Assembly: GCA_022113835.1 (NCBI GenBank)
Contig: JAILWY010000010.1
Coordinates: 1,327,501-1,391,500 of the forward strand
Direction: 5' to 3'
Origin: Atopsyche davidsoni
Taxonomy: Eukaryota > Arthropoda > Insecta > Trichoptera > Hydrobiosidae
Length of the DNA stretch: 64,000 bases
The position numbers and the translations under genes were made by a program. Of this stretch, positions 40,601 through 51,674 are shown one piece after another. The notes under the pieces were generated by a model, which saw only the letters and a list, made by a program, of their open reading frames with translations, searched no databases and was not told where the DNA came from. Each line of letters begins with the position of its first letter. Within the stretch, counting starts at the first letter, position 1.

Positions 40601-43286
40601 TCGTTTGATTATATGTTTTCTTACAAGTTTGAACTCGTAATCTTTAACATGAAATTTTTCATAGTAATTTAATAGTGAGTGTGGTGCTGACATATTTTGT
40701 AGTCTGGGTCCAGCTTGAGGTCTCGTGGGGACAACCTGCATTGCTTTATTCTCAGGTCTCTCTGGGAATTTTTTGGACTCCTGCAGGAAAATCTCTCAAA
40801 ATAAATTTGTATTAGTACAGTTCCTAAACCTATTGTTTTCTTTTGATCTATGATGTTTTTGATGTATAAAGACATCCATACATTGTTTAATTTCTATGTC
40901 ATAAACTATAAATGATTGATTTTTTGTTTGTAAAGAATCAGAAACATTGATGCACAATTCATACAAACAGAAAAACAGCCAACTCCTTATAAATGAATAT
41001 GTCCTTAACTATGTTATGTATAACTTATTTTGGATAGATTTTAACAGGAATTCATGGTTTTTCTGCTTCTATGGATCACACGCATTGCTCCTGCAACATC
41101 TTTCTATCTATATATTCTATCTGCAATGAGTTCACAAAGCGCTACTGGAGTATAATAAGTTCAAAATCTTAGCAAGCAGTTTTATCTATTGCTGAGATTA
41201 TTGAGAACTTAACATGCATGGAAATCTATAAAACGATGCCTTGAAACGACTGGAGCCCTGTGGTTTGTAACCCACAGGCTAGGTTTGAAAGATTTTTTCT
41301 CGCAATCGTAATACTCATAATACAATCACATAGTTAACCTTAGCGACTGTCTTTTGACTACATACATAACAAGATAAGTAAGAAGCAAGTCAAATCAAAT
41401 ATATATTTAATCTAGGAAAAGGTAGAGGACAGTTATTGATTTTCAAGCGTTAGAGAAACAGAGTTTCAATAGTAAAAAGGACTCACCAAATGATGATTTG
41501 GGTCTGAAAACCTGTAAAAGTCAGAAATCATGAAAGTTTTATATTTTAAAAAATATATATATAAATATATACATACATAAAGACACAGTGGTATGCAGTG
41601 AAGGCAAGCAATAGATGCAACAGTGGATGATATTGTGGTTTATTTCAGATGTCAAGGAGCATTACTCTGTTTACTTCTTGTAAATGAGAAATCGCATTAT
41701 AATCATATGATAATATATTTAAAATTTGAGACATTGCATGCCCATATCATGATTATATCGATTCAGTATGTAAAGTAGATGTGTAATATTCTTAAATAAC
41801 AAGCAGGCATGGCTGACACTGAACCACAAGGACGGCATTAGGGTGTCTCGCCCCAAAATGACGCCTTTCTGAATTGAAACCCCGTCTGCCTCCACTCTCC
41901 TGTGCCAAGATACACTTACCTCACATCCTCACCATTTCTTGACGATCGTATCTGTGAAATAATATATTTACTATAATCATAGATACAAAAGTCATGGATA
42001 ATAACAAAGCAAGAATAGTGTATTAATTTCACAATCCCTGCCTACAATTACGACCAAGAGGAATTCTTACCTCTTCGATAGTCATAGTAAGGTACGCCGG
42101 CGGCTTTCCTTGTAATTTGAATAATACACTTTCTGCTGCCCTGAAAAATTAACCACTCACATTACATGCAGTCGGAATAAAAATGCTTAATTATGAACAT
42201 GCTATGGCTCATTCGTTTTATATTACAGCTCTGTTATTAGAGCAATCTTTAATGGTGGAAAAAAAGTTGGTGAAACATTTTCATCCATTATTTTCTTTGA
42301 AAGGATTCTAATAATACAAATAACATTCATCTGAGAATAAAATATCCCAACTGACTATCACATACTAAAACCCCATTAAAAAGTAGAAGTCCATTTGAAT
42401 ACCATCACAAAGAATGGCATCATGGATCATTACAATGCAGTTGTAATTAGCACTCTAGCAAACTCCATGAAGCGTATTTTTAAAGATGAGTGGCCAGGTG
42501 GCCTCACTGAGAGAGTACTAAAGGTCGTACCCCCGCTTCGAATCACCCGAAATCAAATAATCTAAGTGAGGAGTCTACAACCACATTACTGTGTAAGAAA
42601 AAAAAGGAACAATCGAAGAGGCGGAAAAACAAGCTTTGGGATTCAGCCTGATATTTATTATATAGAAGTTTAACTCATCATGTCTAGAGAGAGCAATTGT
42701 AAAATAAATAAAAAATCTCCAATCATACTACACCGAACCTCTGTTTTGAAATTTCAATATTTAGAATTACTTGTTTTCTATTGCCTTTTTTTCTCTCTCT
42801 CCAACAACTTTTAATAAGCATTAAGCTAAGACCTACGATATGTTGCTATATGTGGTTATTAGGAGCTGCCATTTTATTATTAATATTTAAAATTGAAAAA
42901 ATTGCAAAATATCAAAATTCATTTAAAAATTCATACAAAAATCAAACATAACTATGCAGTTTGAAATTGAAACTCTAACAAAATCCATGAACCGAATTTG
43001 TATGTTGCAACATGTGGTTACTTATATTGACTTACTCATATGTTCGGTAAATGGCATTAATTTGGATTGTTGGCTGGTTGATATTCACACATACTAGGGC
43101 ATCGTGATCTTCAGGTTGCATTTCTCGGCCCAAAAAAGTATTGAAGGACCCCCGTGATCGCAACAAATAATAAACTTTTTCCCTGAAAATCAACATTGAG
43201 TGATCAGAATTTTCGAAAAGAAATATGCACACAAATAATATATTCTCGCGTTTTCACCCGACGATGTCGCTATGTGCCACTTACAT
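37628..43286 (-). CDS. Tudor-domain protein, probably germline/piRNA type
   Basis: Exons on the minus strand: 43286-43285 (end of a leader exon), 43182-43036, 42140-42071, 41951-41920, 41511-41487, 40780-40625, 40392-40237, 40162-39672, 39588-39457, 39180-38738, 38424-38349, 37959-37628 (stop TGA). The total is close to 685 residues. The C-terminal third holds a clear Tudor domain (DGWCYRAEAIE, then VVDFLDFGNVEYVP). Two more degenerate Tudor-like folds are suggested at 40162-39672 (ATVLDKDEENVLVKI) and 39588-39180 (APYGDYGMYRAAVLESLASS). The N-terminal 160 residues match no domain I know; there is no LOTUS, RING or helicase. Such proteins bind symmetrically dimethylated arginines on Piwi proteins in germ granules; that role here is inferred. 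One junction (40625/40392) is out of phase. Confidence 0.75.
40393..40624 (-). other. Tudor intron with conflicting reading phase
   Basis: The exon ending at 40625 has the good donor CTT|GTAAGA and ends in phase 0. The next exon (acceptor tctatttcag|cggttt at 40393) is only meaningful if entered in phase 2, giving GFIAKCLSLGTGFPVM. Spliced as drawn, the frame would stop within that exon. Earlier donors that restore phase (GTTCAA after GATTACGA, GTCAGC after AAAATAT) are weak. An assembly indel, a microexon or a real disabling change are all open. Confidence 0.5.
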
Positions 43287-44122
43287 TTTAAGGATTAAAC
43301 TATGAATTACAACCAAATGAAACGAATTGACACCAAAACAATTGCTTCTGTCGAGGTACCGCCAAAAACTGGTGACGAGAATACAAGATGTCCGTGATTG
43401 GTGATTTTTTCCGTTAATCCATAGATATTAAAACATTTCTCTTGGAGCTAACGAGTTTGAATCAATAGACATTTTTCAACAAACATCCTTCACAAAGTAT
43501 ATTCAAATAAAATAAATAATAAAAGTGATTTTTGTGTTAAAAAAATTATCTCTCATGATAAAAAATAAATAATTTCGTGTTTCAAATAAATTTTTAAATT
43601 TGTAATTTTTACAATTTAAAATATTAGTAATAAAATGGCAGCTCCTAGTAACCTCACATAGCAACATAATCTATGGTATGTCTTAGATAAATGCATATGA
43701 TACGTTTTTAGAGAGAGAGAGACAGAGAGGGAGGGAGGGAGGGAGAGAGAGAGGCAGTAGAAAACGAATAAACGGGTAAATCTAATATGTATTGAAAATT
43801 CAATCGTAATTTCAAAACAGAGGTTCGATGTAATATGATTGAAGATTTTTAAAAATTTATTTTGCAATTGCTCTCTCTAGACATGATGTGTTAAACTTCT
43901 ATATAATAAACATCTCGCTGATTCCCAAAGCTTGTCTTTCCGCCTCTTCGATTGCTCCCTTTTATTTTTACAAAGTGGTATGGTCGTAGACTCCTCAATC
44001 TCAGATTATTTGATTTTGGGTATTTCGAAGCGCGGGTGTGACCTTAAACACTCTTTCGGGAGACCTCCTGGCCACTTATCTTTAAGAATACGCTTCATGG
44101 ACTTTGCTGGAGTGCCAATTGC
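42440..44122. repeat. Large inverted repeat around the Tudor gene start
   Basis: Left arm 42440-42900 and right arm 43580-44122 are reverse complements with moderate divergence. Matched landmarks include tccatgaagcgtattttta / aatacgcttcatgga, gaggcggaaa / tttccgcctc, tgtctagagagagcaatt / aattgctctctctagaca, and taggagctgccattttatta / taataaaatggcagctccta. The right arm contains an expanded GA-rich run (43710-43755). The 0.7-kb spacer holds the leader exon and first coding exon. No transposase is seen. Confidence 0.75.
43036..43286 (-). CDS. Tudor gene start: ATG split by an intron
   Basis: A leader exon ends ...CTTAAAAT followed by GTAAGTGG. After a 102-base intron (43183-43284) ending TTGATTTTCAG, the next exon starts GGAAAAAGTT. 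Joining gives AT|G GAA AAA, so the start codon itself straddles the intron and the protein begins MEKVYYLLRSRGSF. Without splicing, an ATG six codons upstream of the GAA codon (in MLIFREKVYY) would start the same frame. Both are possible; the spliced form has better splice sites. Confidence 0.55.
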
Positions 44123-44264
44123 CCCTGGAGTGGCGACTTCAAGACACGCAGAGACATGGAGCTGCTGTCTATAGACCTTCGGTATGTTGTGTTATGGTCG
44201 CGCCTAGGGGTTTCACGAGAGAGAGCGATCTCTTAAAAAATCTTAACTGTCAAAATTATTTTAT

Positions 44265-44390
44265 TTATCGTTTAATATAGTAACAATACTTCTTACGGTT
44301 ATGTCTTACAATACGGTATGATTTATCCCCTGATCATGTGCGGGGATTCAATAGTGTGGCTTAGGTGGTAGCGTACATGTGTTTTTCAAT
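44265..44390 (+). repeat. Interspersed repeat, copy 1
   Basis: Shares acaatacg.tatg, tatcccctg, gcagg/gcggg and gtgtggcttaggtggtagcg with 46965-47090, and the first part also with 55145-55200. The tggcttaggtggtagc stretch resembles a Pol III A box, so a SINE is possible, but no B box is seen. Confidence 0.45.
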
Positions 44391-45050
44391 TTTTAGAGAG
44401 CAATCTCCATCGCGTCATGTATTCATGTATCACGAGGGGAACACTCCCTACCTGAGTTTCTTTACTAACAATAAATCAGTAATTTTTAGTTTATGACATA
44501 GCAATGTAAAAGACATTAAACAGTGTATCTGTTTATAAATCGGCGAGTGGAGGGCTAGTTAGACTTTCTTACCTGCATGGTGCATAATATATGTTATTCG
44601 GTCGGATAAATTACACAGATAATTATTAAAATACAAGCCTCTTCACATTTTATGAAAAACATGTAGATAATTATTTTGAGGTATAATTTAATTTTGTTTT
44701 TAATGTATTACATATATAAATCTATTGGACTGATTGTTGATGCCTACATTTTCAAAAATTGTAATACACTTGTAATTCACTCCATTTGGACAGCTCGTTG
44801 CTTCCGAAAAATGAAAATCATTGTGAATTCGATGAACAACGATTGTTTCAATACAATATTTTAATTGCGCTTCTCTGCAGAACGTATCCATGTATAAAAT
44901 TAGATCTTAAAGTAGTGTTTAACTATGTTTTTGTTAATTCTAATTTATAATAACTGTTTTTTTATAAAACATGCTTTTTGTAATGAAATCTACGAGGGAA
45001 ATTTTATAGTGAAGTTAATTTTGGGCTTGCCTCAAATTGCCTGTACTGTT
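44391..45050. other. AT-rich intergenic DNA, nothing recognised
   Basis: No coding exon or named repeat was found in this stretch. Confidence 0.35.
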
Positions 45051-45054
45051 AAAT

Positions 45055-45866
45055 TGCTATTGCCTGTTTTAGTTCTGTCTGTTTTATGTGTGGTATCCAG
45101 GTGAGTTTCGGGTCTAGTCTAAGGCCAAGGTACTTGATAGACTTTTTCCATGGAATGGGGACTTTTTCCAGGGTGATGTGGTACTCTGGGTGAGTGTGAG
45201 CGGCTGGGATTCTGAAGATTATCGCCTCGCTTTTTGAGAGGTTCGTCTTGATTCTCCATTCCTCAAACCAGGACCTCACTGCATCTAGCGAGGTCTGGAC
45301 TATGGCGGCGGCCGCGGCGGGTGACCTAGATCTTGCAAATATGGCTGTGTCATCGGCATAGAGGGCGATTGTGGTATTGGGGAGGGTCAGTTTAGGTATG
45401 TCTGATGTATATATGTTAAATAGGTGCGGGGAAAATGTAGTCTATGATGTCCAGAGCTCTGGTAACATAGGGCCGCTCTAGGGGATGTTATGCGGCGAGC
45501 GGCCATTACGGTTCTGACATCGGACAGAGGTCGCGTGTGACTTGATCTTATAATTGTACTGTGTTTCATAATAAAGACTTGTACCTCACGCCCCTTGTAT
45601 TATTATCACTACAGAAAGGATGGAGCCTTGTGGGACCCCAGCAGTCATACGTCTGTTGGGGGAGGTGAGGGAGTTGTGCTTAATTTTAAATGTGCGGTTG
45701 GAGAGGAAAGGACAGACCTTGTCGAATGCTTTTGCGACATCCAAGAAGGCCGCACACGTGGTCTCTTTTTTGGCAAATCTATCGCAAATATGTTCCACCA
45801 CTCTTAGGAGTTGGTGGGTAGTCGAGTGTAGTGGGCGGAACCCGTGTTGCTCATCCGGGAGAACCT
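45055..45866 (-). pseudogene. Dead jockey-like LINE reverse transcriptase
   Basis: On the minus strand the RT core is readable: LPDEQHGFRPLHSTTHQLLR, AAFLDVAKAFDKV (motif A), a gap of some 25 residues, FLSNRTFKIKHNS, GVPQGSILS (motif B), then after an insertion PHLFNIYTSDIPKLTLPNT, YADDTAIFA (catalytic motif C), WRIKTNLSKSEAIIF and IKYLGLRLDPKLTW. The internal deletion after motif A and the inserted LTR inactivate it. The 5' endonuclease part and 3' end are missing. Confidence 0.8.
45436..45613 (+). mobile_element. Solo LTR inserted in the LINE relic
   Basis: A 178-base insertion starts TGTAGT and ends ACTACA, carries AATAAAG near 45571, and is flanked by gaaaa / gaaag, a 5-bp target duplication with one change. 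It splits the LINE frame exactly between GSILS and PHLFNIY. Removing it and one copy of the duplication restores the motif-B region. The structure fits a Copia- or BEL-type solo LTR. Confidence 0.75.
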
Positions 45867-46005
45867 GGCTGCGACTGAGCAGTTACAAGATTTGATGTCC
45901 GATGTGAGTCCTTGTCACCTATCATTCCTGTACCTTTTCACATTATCTCCGAGTATTTCAATTTTAGGAAACAAAGTTTTAAGATCTAACTTTAGGCAAT
46001 CATTA
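45867..46005 (+). pseudogene. Duplicated fragment of the Tudor gene (exon end plus intron)
   Basis: This stretch repeats, inverted relative to the gene, the segment 38781-38640: the end of the exon encoding AATEQLQDLMFE, its donor gtgagtccttgtcacct, and about 90 bases of intron through ttttaggaaaca and atctaactttaggc. Differences are small substitutions (here AATEQLQDLMSD) and a few short gaps, including about 7 bases absent next to the donor. Because intron sequence is included, the copy arose from DNA and not from spliced mRNA. It abuts the LINE relic directly. Confidence 0.8.
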
Positions 46006-46594
46006 AAAATTTCGTTTGCAATTTTATTGTGATACTTTGAACAGGGCAAGGAGGTTTTGCAAAAGTATGCTTGTCGGTTGTATGGAGCATACTAATGGAA
46101 AGTGTATCTTCATAGGTTCCTTTGAATAAAATGTACCAGAAAATCTATAAATGAATTATTAAACAATATTTTTTAATTACTTAAAAGGGTGTTCATCAAA
46201 TAAAACGATGTTGAGTAATCAATATTTGCTATATAATTCCCTAAAGAGACTTTTGACTGGTGTGGCCTTTACGCCGGTTTTCTTGGCAACTAAATATGTT
46301 TTATTACCGATCGGCCAATACCGAATATTTTCACCACTCACGTTTTATTCATATAATATAAAATGAACGTAAATTACTTTGAAAATATTTTTGAACATCT
46401 CAAGAGGTCGTTTATACGGCATCGTGTCTAAATTTTTGTGAAAAAATAGTGTTTTAATATTATATTTATTTTTAAATGTTTCAAATAGCAGTGCTACTGA
46501 TAAAGTCGATACAAAATTTAGAAATACTAATAACAAAACTTTTGGCAAAGACATTTTGGAAACGAAGACAAATTGGTCCACGTATGTTTTAGAG

Positions 46595-46776
46595 CAGTGT
46601 TTTTAAATCTTTTTGAATTCGCGACCCCTTTGTAAGTTAAATAGTACTGGCGACCTCCTAGGCCTAGGCCCTAATAAAACTATTTATTTATTGTCGTCTA
46701 GGACCTACAAAAAAATGTATTTTTCTTTTACCTGTGACCCCCCTGGGGCTCGCGACCCACAGGTTGAAAAACACCG
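46595..46776. mobile_element. hAT-like MITE
   Basis: Ends CAGTGTTTTTAAATC and, inverted, CGGTGTTTTTCAACC. Flanks TTTTAGAG (46587-46594) and TTTTAGAA (46777-46784) form an 8-bp duplication with one change. The interior has the 'gcgacccc...ggggctcgcgaccc' pattern seen in other hAT ends. Body 182 bases, no transposase. Confidence 0.75.
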
Positions 46777-46964
46777 TTTTAGAAGCATTGCTTCAGAACA
46801 AAGAATTGCAAAGCTACCCGATTGGGCATATTGCGATAGTAGTATCATGTGTAACGAATCTGTGGGGAAACGTTTTGATTTAGATATCAGCTTGTATAAT
46901 CTCTCAGCTTTTCTCAGCAGAAAACTTCTTTAAAAAAATATTTTACAATTCATTAATTTTTATT

Positions 46965-47090
46965 AGTTAATTTACAATAGTTGTTGGGGCTTTGCTAACA
47001 ATACGATATGTGGCTATCCCCTGCTCCTGCATGCAGGTTGTTGGGCTTACATGGTGTGGCTTAGGTGGTAGCATACACGGATTTATCTAT
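46965..47090 (+). repeat. Interspersed repeat, copy 2
   Basis: Second copy of the repeat at 44265-44390 (ttaccaatac-like start, ggctatcccctgctcctgca, gtgtggcttaggtggtagca). Function and class unknown; a SINE is possible. Confidence 0.45.
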
Positions 47091-47589
47091 TTTCGTTATT
47101 GAATTTATGTAGGGAAAAATATTTAAAAAAAAACCCCTTTTTAAAAACTGATTTAAACTAATGAAACACAAAAACGCATATACACTGCCTGATAACTGTA
47201 ATTATTAATTTAATTTATACCTTTTGTAATGAAATAAGTGGTATTTCAAGAAAATAAAATTACTTCAAATAACACTTCCTAAAAAGATGTTTGATTCTTT
47301 TAAAAACATTTTAGTCGTGTTGCTTTCTTTGTAATATGATTTTTATTCGTCTGTTTTCAATCACTTACAACAAAACAAATCAAAGCAAGAAAATATGGCC
47401 TTATGCCTTTCTCAAAGCTATTGTTTATTTAAAAAATCGCGTTGCGTAAATTATAACGTCTCCACCCTCTGGGGAGTTTTCATTAGATTGTTTTCGGTGA
47501 GAATTCCCATCATTTTTATAAAGAAAGCAACAAAACCGTATGAAACGTGTATAGTTACAATTTCGATTTTTATACTTCTTCATCAAGTG

Positions 47590-47875
47590 CCTCTCTTCAA
47601 AGGAGGTTGGCAACCATTTCACTGAACATATACTCATGCTGAGCCAGTGTTTATAAATAGTGTAGTGGGTCTTTCTTTCGAAAAAATTATTTTCCTTACA
47701 AAGCTCTGGTGTTTAGATCTGATACTCTTTTTGCAGCTAGGCACAATAGCACGTCCCTCCACAATCATTCAAAGTCCACTACTCAGGGTACAGAATTGCA
47801 GCCATGCACAAGCGACAGAATGGGGAGAGCGGGAAGGTGGGGAGAGCGGTTTTTCTTAAATTATTATTAGTTTTC
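47590..47875 (+). mobile_element. MITE family copy 3
   Basis: The left end (caaaggaggttggcaacca) matches copy 1, and the interior (ccttacaaagctctggtgtt through cagccatgcacaagcgacag) matches copy 2 at 11717-12070. The right inverted end is decayed (ttttcttaaa). No ORF of its own. Confidence 0.6.
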
Positions 47876-49399
47876 TAGACATTTAGAAAACTTTATTAAT
47901 TATCAAATATAATATAAAATGGCCAGCTATAGTTTGCGAGTGCTCCCCACTGCTCCTCGCCCTCTGAGGAGCTTTCGTTCGAGTCTATTGCCAGTCGCTC
48001 GCTCGCTCTGACCGAGAACACTCGTCCCGCGCACCTGATCATCCCTTGTATGAATCACTAACAGCAAGAAACTTTCAACAGGTAACGATAACCTTATGAC
48101 CTCTGTATAGTTTCAACTCTAATTTTGTTTGTTTTAATTATTGAACGCTTTCAGTTTCCTAAATAAGCAACAAGTTGCTTATTTGTTGACTCACAATAAT
48201 TTTAATTGTATTCAAAGTCTGCTTTTTATTTTCAAGTTCAGTTCATTTATTTTCAAAACAAGCAGAATTTACATTGCAAAGCTAGTTTCGCAAGATTTGC
48301 ACTGTCCCGCCAATTTCATTCGTGGGCCATTAAGACCCGTCACATTTTCCAGTGGCCTTGATTAACATTTAGAAAATATTTTGCATGACTGAGTAAATAA
48401 ATAACGTCGGTAAATAAATAATGAAACAAAATCCATTTCACCCGTTGCCATTTAGACCTTTCTTGGCGAATATATCCCATTGAGACCATCCAAATTTATT
48501 GATATCCTCGGTTTACAACTTATTATCCAGTTTAGATACAATAATATATAAAAATATTCAGCGTTCTTATTAAGTTAGTTTATGGAAATCAGAATATCAC
48601 GATCTGTATTATTAGATCTTCGATATCGTTGTAGCATCAAACGTATTTTCATATAAGCTTAGATCTTTAAAAGGCTGTTTTGTAGAAACACAAAAAAAGG
48701 AGTCTAGTCCTTGAGTTAAATAAACATGTAGATGCGTTCTTATAATGCTAAAATAGTGTACTCACGGCATAAAATACGATTAAACCGATAATGAATAGAT
48801 AACTAAAGCGTTTAACTAATTGGGTTTTCATATTTATTTTGTAAATACGTAGTATTATAAATTAAGCCACTTTGTCGTAGAAAATTTGTTACATCATCGA
48901 CAGGTCGCGATAACCAGGGAGTGTAGGCTTTCAAATGTGCTATGTATTATGAAAAGGTATACAAGGATTTTCTGCACTGAGTGTACATTGAAAGCGAGGA
49001 AATTACTGAAATTATGATAGTAGACGGGTGCAAAAAATATTTTTTTTATATATATAAATAATTTATCGTTTTAAGCTACGTTGGAGTGGATAGCCTCTTT
49101 TATGCTGAATGCTTATTACGACAAAAGTTCTGCATTAATAAAATTCGTAAAAAAAATTATATCGCCCACTAATGTGCAAGTTGACAGAAGGACATGCCAA
49201 CCCAATCGGCGCGCCTTATCGTCCAGATTATCTGCCGGGACATAATGCACGCTAGTAAGCATTAGTGTTTGTGTAAATAGTGATAAAAATTTCCACTTGG
49301 TGTGGGGATTAGCCACACTGTGTGACGAGGCGTAGGTTTGTTCTGTTTTTCTGGAACGAGTTTCCAGAAAGGTCTATCGACGCCGGCGTCGGCGATCAA
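47876..49399. other. Intergenic DNA, one GC-rich patch
   Basis: No gene recognised. A GC-richer patch at 47925-48040 has no product. The rest is AT-rich and without named repeats. Confidence 0.35.
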
Positions 49400-50255
49400 T
49401 TTCAATAAATATTACGTGTTACAAGTAACTCTACTAGGGGCAAGCAAATAGTCTAAAATTTTATTAACTGGTTTTTTATATACTGTCGGCCCTGGGCAGC
49501 GATGTAGTACTACTTCCGGGTGCCGACAGCTGGTCTTTAATTTATATATAATATACACAATCATACACAATTCATTCATTCGTGAGGGGGGGTTTCTCAG
49601 GGAGCGCACTTTTCGCTGTTCCCTAGTCTGCCTCCACTTCCTTCTATTCGTCTCTGACACTCGTCCCTTACTATCTATGGAGCCAGCGTTTCCGTTGAAT
49701 GATGCGCTGAAAACATGTAAGCTGAAAAACATGAAAACGGTGTCTCGTGCTCTTCAGCTCTCGATCCTCTTCAGCGCCGTTCTTGTCGTGTCAGGTCAGA
49801 GCTCTGGGGTCTAGCTGGCGTTGCCTCTCGAGGTCCCCCCTTCGGGTAATGGTCTTTTCGGCAAAGGAGATGACTCCGTCCCAAGCTCGCTAGTCCTTGA
49901 GCATGGACGGCATTAGCTCGTCCGCCGTCCAGACGATGCCAAGACTGTTCCGGAGTCGCCATCGCTCCACTTTGGTCGCTCCGCAGTTGAAGAGGGCGTG
50001 CTCTGCGTCGTCGCTGTAGTCGTCACACAGTGGGCAGCTTGCGTCGACAGGTCTGCCAATCCTCTCGAGGTAGCTGCCGATGCAGCCGTGTCCTGAAAGG
50101 AGTTGGGTCAGCCTGTAGGTGACTTAGCCGTGACGTCACGAGATCCACAGGCGGATGTCCGGGATGAGCCTTCGCGTCCAGCGCCCTTTGGTGGATGCCA
50201 CCCAACGCTGTTGCCAAGTCTCGGTGACGTCTCCCCTCACGCTGATCCTGATAAC
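49400..50255 (-). pseudogene. Dead R1-like LINE, C-terminal end
   Basis: On the minus strand, frames between 50250 and 49770 give QQRWVASTKGRWTRRLIPDI, then (after stops and a frame change) LTQLLSGHGCIGSYLERIGR, CPLCDDYSDDAEHALFNC (the C-terminal zinc-knuckle-like motif of R1/I-type LINEs) and VERWRLRNSLGI. Sequence further down to about 49400 may be its 3'UTR. Inactive because of stops, frameshifts and missing RT. Confidence 0.75.
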
Positions 50256-51674
50256 TTACCTGCTTAATTAAGCGATACTTACGTGAAAAACGAGAAAAAT
50301 TGGTTCAAATCGAACCCACGCTTGTTGTCCACCGAGGCATTTAATCTTATACTATCAAACACCTCACATGTTTTGAAGGAATTACTGACCAATTTATGCC
50401 AGGTTTACTATTTTAACAGGCGATAAATTAAGTTCATTGTATTATGGTCCCGGGTTACGTAAATCAGTGGCGTGCGGTCCATACAAGCAATCCATTATTC
50501 ATCAAAGCTATCACTCTCATGGCGATACTTCTTTGGAAGTTGAGCCACCTGAAGTTTATTGTCCCCAAGTTACCATCCCCATGCGAAATCCCTGAAGATG
50601 GTCCAAGGGAAGATGGTACAACTTCGATGTTGGACTCACGCCACTGATATGAATCAATCTTATAAAGACATCAGGCAAACTGAAGTTTTGATTACACAAT
50701 GATTACAGTGTAACGCATTTGCATCTAGCACTATAATTTTATAGATATGACCTGCCTCCGTAATTGTAGCAGCGACATTTATCATCGCGTATTTTTTTTC
50801 ATTTAAATAATGGGAATGAATGTACGACGGTTACCGCGGAGTACTTTGCATGGGATTGTTTGCTTTAGATAATGGATAGAATGACAAACGAGAGTCAACA
50901 CAAAAACAAACGCTTTCGTAAGTTAATTTTGATTGGTTCGATGTGTTTACAGAATTAAAGCATCACTCAATAGCTTTCGCGGAAAAGTGGTGTCATTAAT
51001 GGAGATAGCTCTGCTGGGTAAAGCGTTCTACACTCGGACCAACAAACGATGGACGAACTACAGAATAGCCATTTGCGTCGATTATTTTTTTCGACAAAAA
51101 CATCCGTAAATAGTTTAGCGACGGTCAGTTGTATTGTCGAGTGTGTATACCGCTTAAAATACTAAAACTACCTACACTCGTAGCAACACAACCGATCATC
51201 ACACGGTATTTGGCAATAGCACCTCTCATATATCGTTTTACAGTTTTACCGAAAAAAGCTCATTGGAGGATGTTATTGGCTAATCGCGGTTAGATTGTTG
51301 GTTGCAACGTGCGCAGGCCGCTTTAATGCGTTTATTATGCAGAGTTTGATATTCCTTTTTATTAAGCGATTGCCTCGAGTCACGGGTGTACTTCAAGTGG
51401 ATGACAAGTCATCACTTGGGTGTGGCCTTATGGGTGGCGAGCCACCCCATTCTGAGAATGCAAAGCCAATTCTTTTTACATATATAAACAGTCAATTAAA
51501 TTCGTCACCTGAGCTTTCGAAATACATTTCCACGTGATCGCATCCACTTGGCTAAAACGGCCTAAGCACGTTGCAAATGAACCGAAAACCGAAAACCGAA
51601 AAATCCAGTTGTATATTCATATCAAGCAGTATTACAATATAAGTCAAAAGCAAGGTTGCGGGGTTTTGTAGAGG
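50256..51674. other. Intergenic DNA with a tRNA-like scrap
   Basis: No gene seen. At 51003-51045, gagatagctctgctgggta and aaagcg look like the 5' half of a tRNA (A box), but there is no matching T-arm, so it is at most a SINE scrap. Confidence 0.35.

Noticed and set aside
43710..43755. GA-rich tract as a GAGA-factor promoter element
   Set aside because: It is part of the right inverted-repeat arm, and the matching left arm has a shorter CT run, so a simple repeat expansion explains it.
46345..46581. Minus-strand ORF with a signal-peptide-like start (MSLPKVLLLVFLNFVSTLS)
   Set aside because: Single AT-rich ORF without recognisable domain or partner exons; too weak to call, although it might be a first exon.
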